DNA of 64,000 bases from Hermodice carunculata (taxonomy: Eukaryota > Annelida > Polychaeta > Eunicida > Amphinomidae): positions 118,581,185 through 118,645,184 of the forward strand of contig OZ026613.1 of the NCBI GenBank assembly GCA_964020975.1, written 5' to 3'. Of this stretch, positions 12,166-23,331 are shown in pieces; within the stretch, counting starts at the first letter, position 1, and each line of letters opens with the position of its first letter. The translations under genes were made by a program, and so were the position numbers. Under the pieces are notes generated by a model. It was not told the origin of the DNA. It was given only the letters and a program-made list of their open reading frames with translations, and did not search any database.

Positions 12166-13860
12166 GTCATGTTAGCATTTATTATTTACAGTTTAATATT
12201 TTCAACTCATTGTATACAATTCAAAGATTTGCCTGAGTGCATATTTAGGTAGAATGATACATCAATTGGTAACAGGTTCTGCAAATGGAAAATCTCAGTT
12301 CACATTCACCCATATTTAAAGTCCTATATTCATGTGTTCCTCTGCCAGCAGAGGCTGGTGAAATGTATGGGCATTGAGGAACCACATTTTTCAATCTTCA
12401 CTCGCTGTTATTAGCGCATGTAATGCCATCTCTGCTGGGACATACTTTGTATTCACAAATACAGGGTCTGTGACCCAAAACAATCTTTCTTGTTCAGCTC
12501 TGGGGTACATTTGCAGTTTCAACCATACTTTTGGTACATGAGACACCATCTGTGTTCTATGATGTGCTCCACCATACCAAAGCTTGGCTGGGGAGCAGCA
12601 GTTCTGTACAGGAATTTGGCATACATTATTTTCTCAAATACACACTAGGTGCATTGCATCCAGAGTGCACCGAGGAAAGCTGTTCGCTATACTATACCCC
12701 TGAATTGGATCCTATAGGTCATGTTTTGTATAATACATGTAATTTCAATATTAGATGCTCGTGCTAGGTTGTATGACCATAACAACTGTCACAAAAAAGT
12801 ATGGTGGTTTTCCATGGAATCCTGAAAATTTTTCTTCATAATGACTACTAATAAATAAGGGATATTTTATAAAAATCTTATTTTTTAACTTATTTATTGT
12901 CCTACCAAACTATGCTTCCAGTATTCCCCACGTTGGGGTATATTGACTTCCAAGTGCATTGAAATTCTGCCTGTGAGCTGATTTTAAGGTTCCTGTGAAC
13001 TTCACCTTATACAGGGCAGGAATAAAGATATTGTCTGGGCTGCAATTAACTTGTATTTACCTTGGCTTAATATGGCAGTATTTTGTGATCAAAATTACTT
13101 CACATGTAAGCTGGGTCTTTCTGGTCATATTGACCTCTTCCCACAATGCCATGTAGAAACCATTCTCTGGGTGTCTGTATGAATATTGAATGTTGAACCC
13201 AAATAGCTATATAACGCAAGGTTACAGTTTTATAAAAGTGTTAAATTGAGATTACATAAAAGTAACATTTGGCTGATTGCCAAAGTTGCAAACTATTGGA
13301 TCAGGGTTAACTTCTATAATTACACTTTATTTTGACTTGCACAATGGATATAATGATGTTCCTTCTTAAACATCAATACCTAATGAGTATCTTTGGCTGA
13401 CTCTCAGGCTATAAGGTTACAGTGTGTAGCCAGATACCTTAAGTGACCTTTGGAAAACACACCTCGCGACCTTCAGGTTTAGCCTTTTTTAAAAAAAAAA
13501 TCTAGTTTGTACTTACTTTTCTGCACCTGTTAATCGTAGGTACACATTTTATTTATAATAATTTATTTCATTAGCTTTTGTAAATTCCAGATGAAAACCG
13601 GAAAACTCACCAAGGATATCCGTTACACATTGCACGTGGTTATGGGTTCCTGTAGGGGTTAGTTTGGGGTTATGAATGGATGAGTCACAGATTACCTGTG
13701 AAGACAGCAACTAGTTTAAAGGCGAACGATGATTTGTCTATCCTCCATAACCAATCCAAAAGGCGGAATATACATACTTTCTACAACTTAAGGTTGCCCT
13801 CAGTTAAAAAAAAAAAGAAAAACAACAACAACAACCTAAAAAAAAACAAACTTTAAGTAA
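12166..13860. other. No gene seen
   Basis: About 1.7 kb of unique AT-rich sequence. A 78-codon frame at 12,531-12,767 has no recognisable domain and no clear splice context. A-rich low-complexity DNA lies at 13,488-13,500 and 13,806-13,850. Confidence 0.4.
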
Positions 13861-13863
13861 TCC

Positions 13864-14085
13864 GGTAGGTGTGACTATTGTCGTGACTGATATTGATAAT
13901 AAGGTAAATGTGACTACTGCCGTGACTGATATTGATAATCAGGTAAGTATGACTACTGTCGTGACTGGTATTCGGATAACTGTGACTACTCTTGTGAATG
14001 ATGTTTGACGAAGTATGATTACTGTCGTGACTGATAATCAGGTAAGTGTGACTAGTGTCCTGATTGACATTCAAAGGGTTAATTT
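13864..14085. repeat. 39-bp minisatellite, about five copies
   Basis: Units built on 'ggtaagtgtgactactgtcg' and 'tgactgatattgataatcag'. Later copies are shortened and diverged. It sits directly before the large 27-bp array but shares no obvious sequence with it. Confidence 0.85.
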
Positions 14086-14149
14086 GAAGGCGACTGACGC
14101 ACAACGGTAGGTGTTCATTGTGTTGGCAGTACCAGAGAGCACCCGTGTA

Positions 14150-15990
14150 CATGCCACTCTGCCTGCATTACATACATGTATACACAGTCCCTTATTGAGT
14201 CCATGTATACATTGTCCGTCATCGCATCCATGTATACACAGTACCTCATTGTATCCATGTATACACAACCCTTCATCGCATCCACGTATACACAGTCCCT
14301 CACTGCATCTATATATACACAGTCCCTTATTGCATATATGCATAAACAATCCCTCATTCCATCCATGCATACACAGTCCCTAATTGCATCTGTGTGTACA
14401 CAATCCCTCATTGTATCCATGTATAGACAGTCCCTCATTGCATCCATGTGTACACAATCCCTCATTGCATCCATGTATACACAGTACCTCATTGTATATA
14501 TGTATACACAGTACCTCATTGTTTCTATGTATACACAGTCCCTCTCTGCGTCCACATTTACACAGTCCCGCATTACATTCATGTATACACAGTCCCTCAT
14601 TGCATCCATGTTTACACAGTCCCTCATCCCATCCATGTATTCACAATCCATCATTGTATGCATGTACACACAATCCCTCATAGCGTCCTTGGTTACACAG
14701 TTCCTATTATTGCGTCCATGTATACACATCCCTTATCGCATCCATGAATACAGAGTCACTCACTCCGTCCATATCTTTACAGTCCTTCATTGCTGTCATG
14801 TATACACATCCCTCGTGACATCCATGGATACCCAATACCTCATTCCATTCTTGTATACACAGTCCCCTTATTGCATCCATGTATACACACTTCTCATTAC
14901 ATCCTTTTATACACATCCCCCGTTGCACCCGTGCAATACATCACACATTGCATCCTTTTATACAAATCCTTCATTGCATCCATCTATACAGTCCCTCATT
15001 GCATCCATGCATAAACAATCCCTCATTCCATCCGTGTATACACAGCCCGCATTCCATCCATGTGTACACAGTCCCTCTTTGCGTCCATATATACACAGTC
15101 CCTCTTTCATTTCGTCCATGTATACACAGACCCTCATTACATCCATGTATACACAGCCCGCATTGCATCCATGTGTACACAGTCCCTCTTTGCGTCCATA
15201 TATACACAGTCCCTCATTGCATCCATGTATACACAGTCCTTCATTACATCCATGTATACACAGTCCCTCATTGCATCCATGTATACACAGTCCCTCATTC
15301 CATCCATGTATACACAGTCCTTCATTGCATCCATGTATACACAGACCCTCATTCCATCCATGTTTACACATCCCGCGTTGCATCCATGTGTACACAGTCC
15401 CTCTTTGCGTCCATATATGCACAGTCCCTCATTACATCCATGTATACACAGTCCCTCATTGCATCAATGTTTACACAGTCCCTCATCTCATCCATCTATA
15501 CACAACGCATCATTGCATCCATGTATTCACAGTTCCCTATTATTGTGTCAATGTGTACACATCCCTTATCGCATCCATGAATACAGAGTCCCTCATTACG
15601 TCCATATTTTTACTTTCCCTCATTGCATTCATGTATACACATCCCTCGGGGCATCCAAGTATACACAGTACCTCATTGCATTCTTGTATACACAGTCCCT
15701 TATTGCATCCATGTATACACACATCTCATTACATCCATGTATACACATCCCTAGTTGCACCCATGCAACACATCACTCGTTGCATCAATTTATACACACA
15801 TCTCTCATTGCACCTATTTATACACAGTACTTCATTGTATCCATGTATACACAGTCCCTCATTGCAACCATGTATACACAATCACCCGTTCCATCCAGGT
15901 ATACATTGTCCATCATTGTATCCAAGTTGACACATTCCTGATTGCATCCATGCATGCACACTCCGCCATTGCATCTAGGTTTGCAGAGTC
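14150..15990. repeat. 27-bp minisatellite, about 1.8 kb
   Basis: Roughly 66 diverged copies of a 27-bp unit containing 'ccatgtatacacagtccctc' followed by 'attgcat'. Since 27 is a multiple of three and the unit lacks stops in five of its six frames, very long open frames (up to 584 codons) arise on both strands. A longer-range duplication is visible: the block around 14,640-14,950 recurs at about 15,480-15,790 with an offset near 833 bp, including the off-type 'cctattattgcgtc' segment. Confidence 0.95.
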
Positions 15991-16059
15991 TTCCACTGAT
16001 ACAAAATGCCCCCCTTGATTCAAATATGCGCAGTACAGCGGTGATACATGTATACGTAG

Positions 16060-16063
16060 TCTG

Positions 16064-16144
<81 letters not shown>

Positions 16145-16168
16145 GTTTATTGATACATGTATACATTT

Positions 16169-16250
<82 letters not shown>
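16060..16250. repeat. Compound (TA)n-(CA)n-(TA)n microsatellite
   Basis: TA repeat at about 16,064-16,145, then 'ctctctcac', CA repeat at about 16,178-16,219 and TA repeat to about 16,247. Confidence 0.97.
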
Positions 16251-16251
<1 letters not shown>

Positions 16252-16655
16252 TTGTACCATTATGTGAATTAGTTTAGATTGGTGAAACTTGCCGATCTGT
16301 TTAATGCAATGAAATCACATCTTGGTCACTGCCACCTGTGCCCGTCTAATGGCGGAAGCATCAGCAAGCATGACCGTATTGAGACCAATGGCAAAGCGGG
16401 CTAAGAGGAGGTCATGGCATCACGCGCATAGTCACGTGATGACGACCGCATTCCGTATCGTGAGCTTTACTATTCACTGCTCCGTTCTGCTTCCCTTGAT
16501 ACAGAAGCCTCTGTTACCAGGGCGAGCTCCTTCCAGTGACTGGAAAACCCGTTTCAAAATTATGAACATGGGACTTACAGTGATACATATGAAGCAAATT
16601 TTTGTTTAATATAATCACAAAACTAAAAATACAATAGGATTTGTGATGCTATCCA
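16250..16655. other. No supported gene; mildly CpG-rich patch
   Basis: A 95-codon frame at 16,322-16,609 overlaps a patch with more CpG than its surroundings. I found no recognisable domain and no convincing splice sites, so I do not annotate it as a gene. Confidence 0.3.
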
Positions 16656-17325
16656 TCTGGGGATTGGGTCCCTTGGTAAGTGATGCAATCTATCTGGTGA
16701 GTATTGCGCAAAAATATGGTGAGTGGGTCCCTTAGTAAGTGTTGCAAATCATCTGATGAGTGGGTCTTTTGGTATGCAGTACAATCCAGCTGAAAAGTGG
16801 GTCCTTTGGTAAGTGGTGCCATCCATATGCTGAGTGGGCCCCTTGTTACTTACTATATTCCATGTGGCAAGTGGGTCCCTTGATATGTGAAGTAATTTAT
16901 GTGACCATAGGTCAGCTTTATAGGTTTTACACTCTATATGGTCATTGGACGCATTGATAGGTGTTACAATGTACATTATCATTGGACGCATTGATAGGTG
17001 TTACAATGTACATGGTCATTGGACGCATTGATAGGTGTTACAATGTACATGGTCATTGGACGCATTGATAGGTGTCACCATGTACATGGTCATTGGATGC
17101 ATCGATATGTGTCATATTGTACATGGTCATTGGATGGATTGGTAGTTGTCATATTGTACATGGTCATTGGATGCATTGAGAGGTGTCATTATGTACATGG
17201 TCAGTAGTGCTGCTGATAGGTGGCACCATGTACATGGTCATTGGACGCATTGATAGGTGTCACAGTGTACATGGTCAGTTATACCGTTGATATGTGGTGC
17301 AACCTGTATGGTCAGGAGTCTTTTT
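16655..17325. repeat. 37-bp minisatellite with two unit families
   Basis: The left half (to about 16,900) uses 37-bp units with 'gagtgggtcccttggtaagt'. The right half (about 16,915-17,310) uses 37-bp units with 'acatggtcattggacgcatt' and 'gataggtgt'. The shared length and the alignable 'gg.aagtg/ggtgttacaa' part suggest a common origin. The most uniform copies lie at 16,940-17,100. Confidence 0.9.
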
Positions 17326-19937
17326 ATTAAAATCTTCAATGTCACAATACTTTGTTATGGGGATATTTGACAGCTTTAGGTGGTAACGAGGTATAACTGG
17401 CAACACGTTTCTGTCATACTGCAAATAAACCTAATTATCTGCTACGGTAACAAAGGTTCTGGCACATCATGTGGTCTATCCCATTCCATGTACCGTTGCT
17501 TTTATGTTAGGGTGGAGTTCCTGGTAAGCCTGGCCCATATGTTACACTTTTCGGTGAATATACAACAGGTTTGAAGCATTGCCTTTGAATGCATACAGCA
17601 AGAATATAAAATCATGGTGTAACAGTTATTGTTATTATCGGTATGTTAGACACTCAGTTAGTTTATGTACAGTGCGTCCAGCGGTTACTCTTTAGGGTTT
17701 GATGATGTAAAGGGTAAATATTTGGCCCCTTTTACACTTCTGTGAAGGAGGCACTTCCCAAGTTGCCTTTTCAGCTGTCGATATATGAGGACGACACAGA
17801 CTTATCGCCAGTTATACTCCGTTACCACCATTGATCTGTTTGTATTTTGAGGTCGTAACCTTGTCGTCCTCTTGGCGTCTTGTACATTGCCAAAAGCCAG
17901 TGTCCGCCAAGAGATGCTGCATGACTCTGTCATTAATCGCCATTGACGTTGCATGAATTGTCATCAATAGCCATTGCTCTCAATAATTTGAAACACGGGA
18001 ATGGTTCCTAGGATCATCATATCATTGCTAATATTTGTTATCTTGGATAGAATCTCAGAAATATACGAGACAACCATACTGCCGCCCGATGCTGCACATA
18101 TAGTCTACCTGGAGACAACCACAAAAAATCTTTCCTCGTGTCATGGTCAGAAAATATCCAGCCTGTTTGGCAGCCTTAAATTCCCGGGCACACTGTTTGT
18201 GATGGCGGATGCCTGCCTTTCCCTTAAATTTTGTAAAGACAACCCTCTTTAATTAACACGATCTAAAGGTTTAAAATAATGCGAACTAGTACATACACAA
18301 ATCTCCTATTGTAGGAATTATGACAGTTGAGATTATAGTCACGAGTATTTATTAGCTAATAAATTTTTTGGGAACTGTGTGTTTTTGAAATATGTTTAGT
18401 GTGATCTTCAATTTATATTTTACTAGCAGAAGAATTCATTTTACTCATTTTGAACTTAGTTTATAAAGAAGTAATGAATGTGATTTTTTTTTACAATTAC
18501 AATTTACTCAATTTTCTTAGTCTGAGAACACTCATTACTTTCATAGACTGAGAACAAAAATAACTTTGTGCACTTTTTCATTATAGATCTACAAAAATTT
18601 TTTTTTTTTGTTTTTTGTTTTTTGTTTTGTTTTTTTTTTGCAAAAAAAAAACAGAATTCTGCGTCTCATTAGTGACTTCAGTATTGTTTTACATTTAGAC
18701 AGGTACAAGCTGCATGATTTTAAGATCTCCTCTTCTTGGAGAAATAAAATGTCAGACTGGAACAAGTAATGGTAAAACAACGACATGTCCATTCAAAAGA
18801 CGGCAGTACTTTTGCTCATTTCGGTTTGATCACAAATTACCCGTGTGGCAAACTGCATTAAGATTATTAAGATATGCCTTTCGGGCACAGAGTGAGACGC
18901 AATGAAGGATGAAGAGACCGAATGATCAAGTGGCTATGGCGTGAGAAGCAAAAGAGGGACAGCAGACGATATGGTCATGCGGCAATGGTCATTTATAACA
19001 CTGAAAAAATAGGAAAGTATACTCCAATATCTGTAAATTCTGAGTGATTAATATGGACTTGGCCAGTTTCGCAATCCATGTAAAAGATATGTGTCTATTC
19101 TTTATACAACGAGGCACCTGCATGACACGGTACCATCTGGACAGATATGGCCGAATTAAGCGGCTGACTTGAGTCATGTTAGCCTGGCGGGCTCCCCGTA
19201 CTTACATGAAAAAAAAAAAAAAGCGCACCTATCAAAGAAAAAAAGGAGACGACCAGTTCGAATGTGAAATTGTTAATGGCTTTTCTAGGTAACTGCAACT
19301 GGTTTACCTGGGGTCATTTGATACTTGAAATGGAATGACTCATTAGCGAGTGACTCTCTGCACTATATTGATAAGGTAGAGGGGCAACTTGTGCCTGGCA
19401 TGGAAACGGTTAGTGTGTATGAAGCACCCTCATAACTAGAAGTATCAGCCCAGCAAGAGAGTCATTACACACCAGTGTCCTCTCACTGATATTGCGAGTG
19501 AGACGTATTGGACGTATACATCCCGGAGACACATTTCTAAGATGATATCCCATGCATCTTAGTGTGAACGCTCTATTGTTTTACATTTCTGTATTAAGTT
19601 TCTCTTTTCTACAGCCTTGTGATATTCGCGTTTTGAATAATAAAAATTATAAATATATATTTTCACGCTATGAATACGTCTTGTAATGTACAAATTGGCA
19701 CTTTGCCATGTCTGAGGTGATCTCGAATTAACCACTCAATACATCAGGCACATGAAGCTTGTATGTTACACAACAATGTTCATAATACTCATTGGCAATT
19801 TATTGATTTTGTTAAAACCTGGCCCCTCTAATATCACCAGGCAGTAAGGCTATTGAGGTGAAGCAGAAACGTTAGCTTTGCGTGATGGATAATGTCACTT
19901 GGTCTCATCAGAACAAATACATACAGCGGTCCCTATA
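17326..19937. other. No gene seen
   Basis: About 2.6 kb of unique sequence. Low-complexity T/A-rich DNA lies at 18,596-18,655 and an A-run at 19,209. An 83-codon frame at 18,001-18,252 begins with a hydrophobic stretch but has no family resemblance and no support. Confidence 0.4.
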
Positions 19938-20062
<125 letters not shown>

Positions 20063-20256
20063 TAGGGGCCGGGTCATTGTAATACGTCACTTCCTTGTTC
20101 ATCTCTAGTGCTCACCTGCTGTAATAGACGCGGTCCAAAATACTCTTAAGATAATTTTTAAAGAAGTGTGATACGAGCAGTAGACACTAGTATTTTACCT
20201 TGAAACATGGATCTCTGTCTAAGAAAACCCTGAGCCAGAGAAACCAGTGCTCGCAA

Positions 20257-20426
20257 CTGTATATTATGCCATAACAACCAGATACAGCAGTGCTCCGACT
20301 GCATATTATGTCATAGCCAGAAAGAGCACTCTCAACTGCATGTTATGTCACAACAGGAGACAGTAGTGCCTTCAGCTGTATATTATATCATAACAACCAC
20401 AGAGAAGAGAGCAGTGCTCTCGATTG
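20257..20426. repeat. 40-bp minisatellite, left part
   Basis: About four copies of a unit of roughly 40 bp holding 'gagagcagtgctctcgactg' and 'tatattatgtcataac'. The same unit resumes at 23,332-23,640. The core 'gagagcagtgctctc' is a palindrome around a single central base. The array stops at about 20,426, where fold-back repeat sequence begins, so the two parts look like one array split by insertions. Confidence 0.85.
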
Positions 20427-20696
20427 TGGATGGTAGGGAGTCCAATATTACGTTTTGGAGTCCCGTAAAAGTTCATATTGGACCATCTGCCATCCAACAT
20501 TTGTTATATTTTGCAGTTTGTGTAATGATATACCTTGATCCAGCTATGAGTAATCACAAACTCAGCACCTATATCTGTCCGGTTGACTGAAGTAGGCCTA
20601 CAACATGGATCTGAAATGCATGGTATGACGTTCTGTCAACCAAATGGTGCACATCGTAACGTCACGTGGGGTGCATGCTGTAACGTCCCGTTTATA

Positions 20697-20727
20697 TATA
20701 CTGAACCCCAATGAAAAGTATCCACAT
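20697..20727 (+). repeat. Left terminal inverted repeat of the Tc1-type element
   Basis: Exact reverse complement of 22,196-22,226. It is presumably the binding and cleavage site for the transposase. The outermost TA pairs belong to the target site. Confidence 0.95.
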
Positions 20728-22224
20728 AAAAAAATTAACACATTAATTTTGTAAGTTACTAAGTACTGTGTGTGCATATATGCATGGTTTGGAGCCTACA
20801 TCAGGGTCATTCAGGACAACTTTTTAACTTTTGCTGGGTTGTTACATAATGCATGTGACTTTTGTGCACCGAATATGGCTTCTGACCACCACTCCTATTG
20901 GATGGCTAAAATGACCTGATGTTTTCAGTGGCTTTAAAAAGGGATGTTCAGCCAAGAAAAAAGCCAGTGGTCTCAGGTGTGTTGAGGCGATCATGCCGCG
21001 TCTGAGCCAAGGTCAAAGACACCATGCTTTGGGGCTTGCAGAGGGTGGAGTCCCAATCACTCAAATCGCACAAAGAATGGGGTGTACTCGGCGCACCATC
21101 CAACGACTAATTGAACGGCAACAAGAAACTGGATCCGTAGATGATCGGCCTAGGCCTGGCCGAGAAAGAGTGACAACACCTGGCCAAGACCGTCACATCC
21201 GGCTGATGCACCTGCGAGACCGTTTCCGTACAGCAACCCAAACAGCCCGTGAGACTCAAGGGGTGAATCACCGTCCTGTCAGTAGTTCTACTGTGGAGAG
21301 GCGACTGAGGAGCAGTGGCCTAACAGCCAGAAGACCTTACAGGGGTAACCTGCTGACCCAACCCAGAAGAGAAACACGACTGCAGTGGTGTAGAGCACAC
21401 TCCAGGTGGACTCGCCAGCAGTGGAATACCGTCCTTTTTACTGACGAGTCCCGTTTTTGTGTCAGCAGAGTAGATGGCAGAGAACGTGTGTGGCGCCGGA
21501 CTGGGGAGAGATATGCAGATGCCTGTGTCCGTCAGGCAGATCGATGGGGTGGACCCTCTGTCATGGTGTGGGCAGGCATCAGCAACCGCTACCGGACCCC
21601 TTTAGTGGTCATTCAAGGGATCCTCAATGCTAGGCGGTACATTGATGAGGTGCTGGAGCCGCACATGGTCCCATTTATGGAGCAGCATCAAGATCTGGCG
21701 ATCTTTCAGCAGGACAATGCACGTGCACACTCTGCAAGATTAACAATGAACTTTCTCAATGAGAACAACATCAATGTCATGGAATGGCCAGCGTTCTCAC
21801 CCGATCTGAGCCCTATTAAACATTTGTGGGATCAGTTAGGCCAAGGTATTCAACGGAGGACACCTAGGCCTACTACCCGAAACCAGCTGATCCAAGCTCT
21901 GCAGGAAGAATGGAATAATGTTCCCCAACACAGAATTCAAACCCTGGTCAGCAGTATGCGCCGCAGATGTATAGCATGTGTTGATGCTCGAGGTGGCCAC
22001 ATCCCATATTGAACAGAAAAATTTGTGTGACTTTCAATTAGGGCAGTTAATGACATTTTTTGCCTGTAAGTGACGTTAATGTCGGTAGAGCGTGACATTA
22101 TTTTTACGCCAGAAACGTGAATGCTTTGTTAAGTTCTAAGCACGTCTAGGTATGAAATGTTTCAAGTATAAACAATAAAATACTTCAAAATTGGCATGTG
22201 GATACTTTTCATTGGGGTTCAGTA
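20699..22224 (+). mobile_element. Tc1/mariner-superfamily DNA transposon, near-complete
   Basis: A 1.5-kb element with perfect 31-bp inverted ends (20,697-20,727 and 22,196-22,226 including the target TA bases), starting 'ctgaaccccaatgaaaagta'. TA dinucleotides flank both ends, the standard target duplication of this superfamily. One uninterrupted transposase gene fills the interior with about 265 bp before it and 180 bp after it. Perfect end identity and an intact frame point to a fairly recent insertion. It sits inside fold-back repeat copy 1, whose paralogue at 52.8 kb lacks the insert. Confidence 0.93.
20993..22012 (+). CDS. Tc1-type transposase, 339 aa, catalytic Glu replaced by Lys
   Basis: Full-length for a Tc1 transposase, which cuts and re-joins the element ends. 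Residues 6-48 form a first helix-turn-helix, residues 52-57 are 'RPRPGR' (the GRPR-like linker), and about 66-112 form a second helix-turn-helix. The DDE domain follows: D151 in 'LFTDESRF' and D241 in 'QQDNARAH'. Exactly 34 residues after D241, where this family has glutamate in 'SPDL.PIEHLW', the codon at 21,818-21,820 is AAA, giving K276 in 'SPDLSPIKHLWD'. One base change from GAA explains it. The glutamate is a metal ligand needed for catalysis, so the enzyme is predicted inactive though it may still bind the ends. The start is the first ATG in frame and gives the family's usual N-terminus. The gene is richer in GC than its surroundings. Confidence 0.95.
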   Translation: MPRLSQGQRHHALGLAEGGVPITQIAQRMGCTRRTIQRLIERQQETGSVDDRPRPGRERVTTPGQDRHIRLMHLRDRFRTATQTARETQGVNHRPVSSSTVERRLRSSGLTARRPYRGNLLTQPRRETRLQWCRAHSRWTRQQWNTVLFTDESRFCVSRVDGRERVWRRTGERYADACVRQADRWGGPSVMVWAGISNRYRTPLVVIQGILNARRYIDEVLEPHMVPFMEQHQDLAIFQQDNARAHSARLTMNFLNENNINVMEWPAFSPDLSPIKHLWDQLGQGIQRRTPRPTTRNQLIQALQEEWNNVPQHRIQTLVSSMRRRCIACVDARGGHIPY

Positions 22225-22226
22225 TA
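22196..22226 (-). repeat. Right terminal inverted repeat of the Tc1-type element
   Basis: Perfect 31-bp inverted match to 20,697-20,727, followed by unrelated flanking sequence 'cttatgcatggtgc' that continues the host repeat. Confidence 0.95.
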
Positions 22227-22689
22227 CTTATGCATGGTGCTTTACCGTGTGTCATGCACGTGCAGTCCAATATTATGATTTCAACTGCCCAATATGAAGT
22301 TTTACAGGGCAGGCACGGGGTATTAATAGAGACATCTGATTGGTTACCTTAGTGCAAATGCCGAATATTATACAGATATTGGATGGCAGGGAGTCCAATA
22401 TGAAATTTACGGGACGATGAAACGTTATATTGGGTGAGGCGAAGCCGAACCCAATATAACGTTTCAGAGTCCCGTAAACTTCATATTGGACGACCTGCCA
22501 TCCAACATCTGTTATATTCTGCAATTTGTATGTTTTCCTTGTATAAATACAGAAGTCTAAAACACTCTATAGTTAAATCACAAAATTTATATCCCATTGA
22601 CATTCTACACATTCTGCCTGGAGCTATGGAAAAGCCCCAGTGAACGTCATTTGCGTCATGACGTCACGCGCGCACGGGGATTTTCTCGA

Positions 22690-22790
22690 GCTGTCCAATA
22701 TAACGATCCAATATAACATTTACAGGGCAGACACGTGGTACAAATAGAGACAGCTGATTGGCTACTAATAGACTAATGCAGTATATTATA
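22690..22790. repeat. Partial second copy of a fold-back repeat segment
   Basis: Resembles 22,290-22,378: both hold a 'tttacagggcag.cacg.ggta' block, then 'aatagaga.a.ctgattgg', and end near 'attatacag/attatacaa'. This indicates a local duplication or a second, truncated member of the same family directly before the next hairpin. Confidence 0.7.
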
Positions 22791-22932
22791 CAATTATGGA
22801 CTTTTGCTGAGATCACTGGTTAGTTTTATGGACCTGAAAGAAGAATACTGACCGAGGCCGAAGGCCGAGGTCAGTATTCTTCTTCCAGGTCCATAAAACT
22901 AACCAGTGAATGAAGCCAAAGTCCATAATTGT
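22790..22932. repeat. Long hairpin with GC-rich centre
   Basis: A palindrome of about 143 bp. The outer 'acaattatggact' pairs with 'agtccataattgt', the middle 'ggttagttttatggacctg' pairs with 'caggtccataaaactaacc', and the centre reads 'gaccgaggccgaaggccgag'. Mismatches are few. No coding content. It looks like a fold-back element that could extrude as a cruciform or form a hairpin transcript. Confidence 0.9.
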
Positions 22933-22933
22933 T

Positions 22934-23331
22934 TTATTTTATGAGTTACATCGAAAGGAAGCAAATATCTAATACTGCTTTATTTTAGAAATTACATTAT
23001 AAAGTAAAAAAACACAACGTCCAGTTTTAATATTTTTGCACGTGGCAAAGCTGAAAATAGTTTAATGACTTGAGATGGATGGAGTGCCCAAGTCAGCGGA
23101 ATCGTAATAGTGATTTGTGGGCGTGGCCAAGTCATTGGAATCGTAATATCTAGTTCCAAGTTTATCGCCAGATGGCATGACTTGGCCACGCCCACAAATC
23201 ACTATTACGATTCCGCTGACTTCGGCACTCCATCTCAAGTCATTAAACTATTTTCAGCTTTGCCACGTGCACCGTCGTAACCAATAAGATTACGGTAATC
23301 TTGAAAGAGTCACCAACTCATAAAATAAAAT
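22934..23331. repeat. Fold-back element with arms of about 95-99 bp
   Basis: The outer ends 'ttttattttatgagtta' (about 22,932-22,948) and 'aactcataaaataaaata' (about 23,312-23,329) are inverted. Inside, the left arm 23,037-23,135 and right arm 23,177-23,271 match almost perfectly apart from a 4-bp difference and one or two bases, with a loop of about 41 bp. Such conservation suggests recent formation or gene-conversion-like correction between arms. No open frame of note. Confidence 0.92.

Larger units (their letters stand above)
20427..22640. repeat. Fold-back repeat family, copy 1 (interrupted by the Tc1-type element)
   Basis: The flanks 20,427-20,698 and 22,225-22,521 belong to a repeat that recurs, inverted, at about 52,768-53,148. 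Shared blocks include 'ggatggcagggagtccaata', 'gccatccaacatttgttata' and 'ggtgcatgctgtaacgtc'. Each end carries a hairpin: about 20,427-20,515 and 22,362-22,521; the second has arms of about 70 bp around 'gaggcgaagccga'. Up to 22,640 the sequence resembles the outer flank but is not paired. This looks like a non-autonomous fold-back or MITE-like element. Confidence 0.75.

Noticed and set aside
13480-13850. A-rich tracts as poly-A tails of retroposons
   Set aside because: No recognisable element body lies upstream on either strand.
14176-15930. 584-codon open frame and other long frames in the 27-bp array
   Set aside because: The unit length is a multiple of three and five of six frames of the unit lack stops, so openness is expected without selection. 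No domain is present.
16322-16609. 95-codon frame in a mildly CpG-rich patch
   Set aside because: Considered as an exon, but no convincing donor or acceptor and no known domain.
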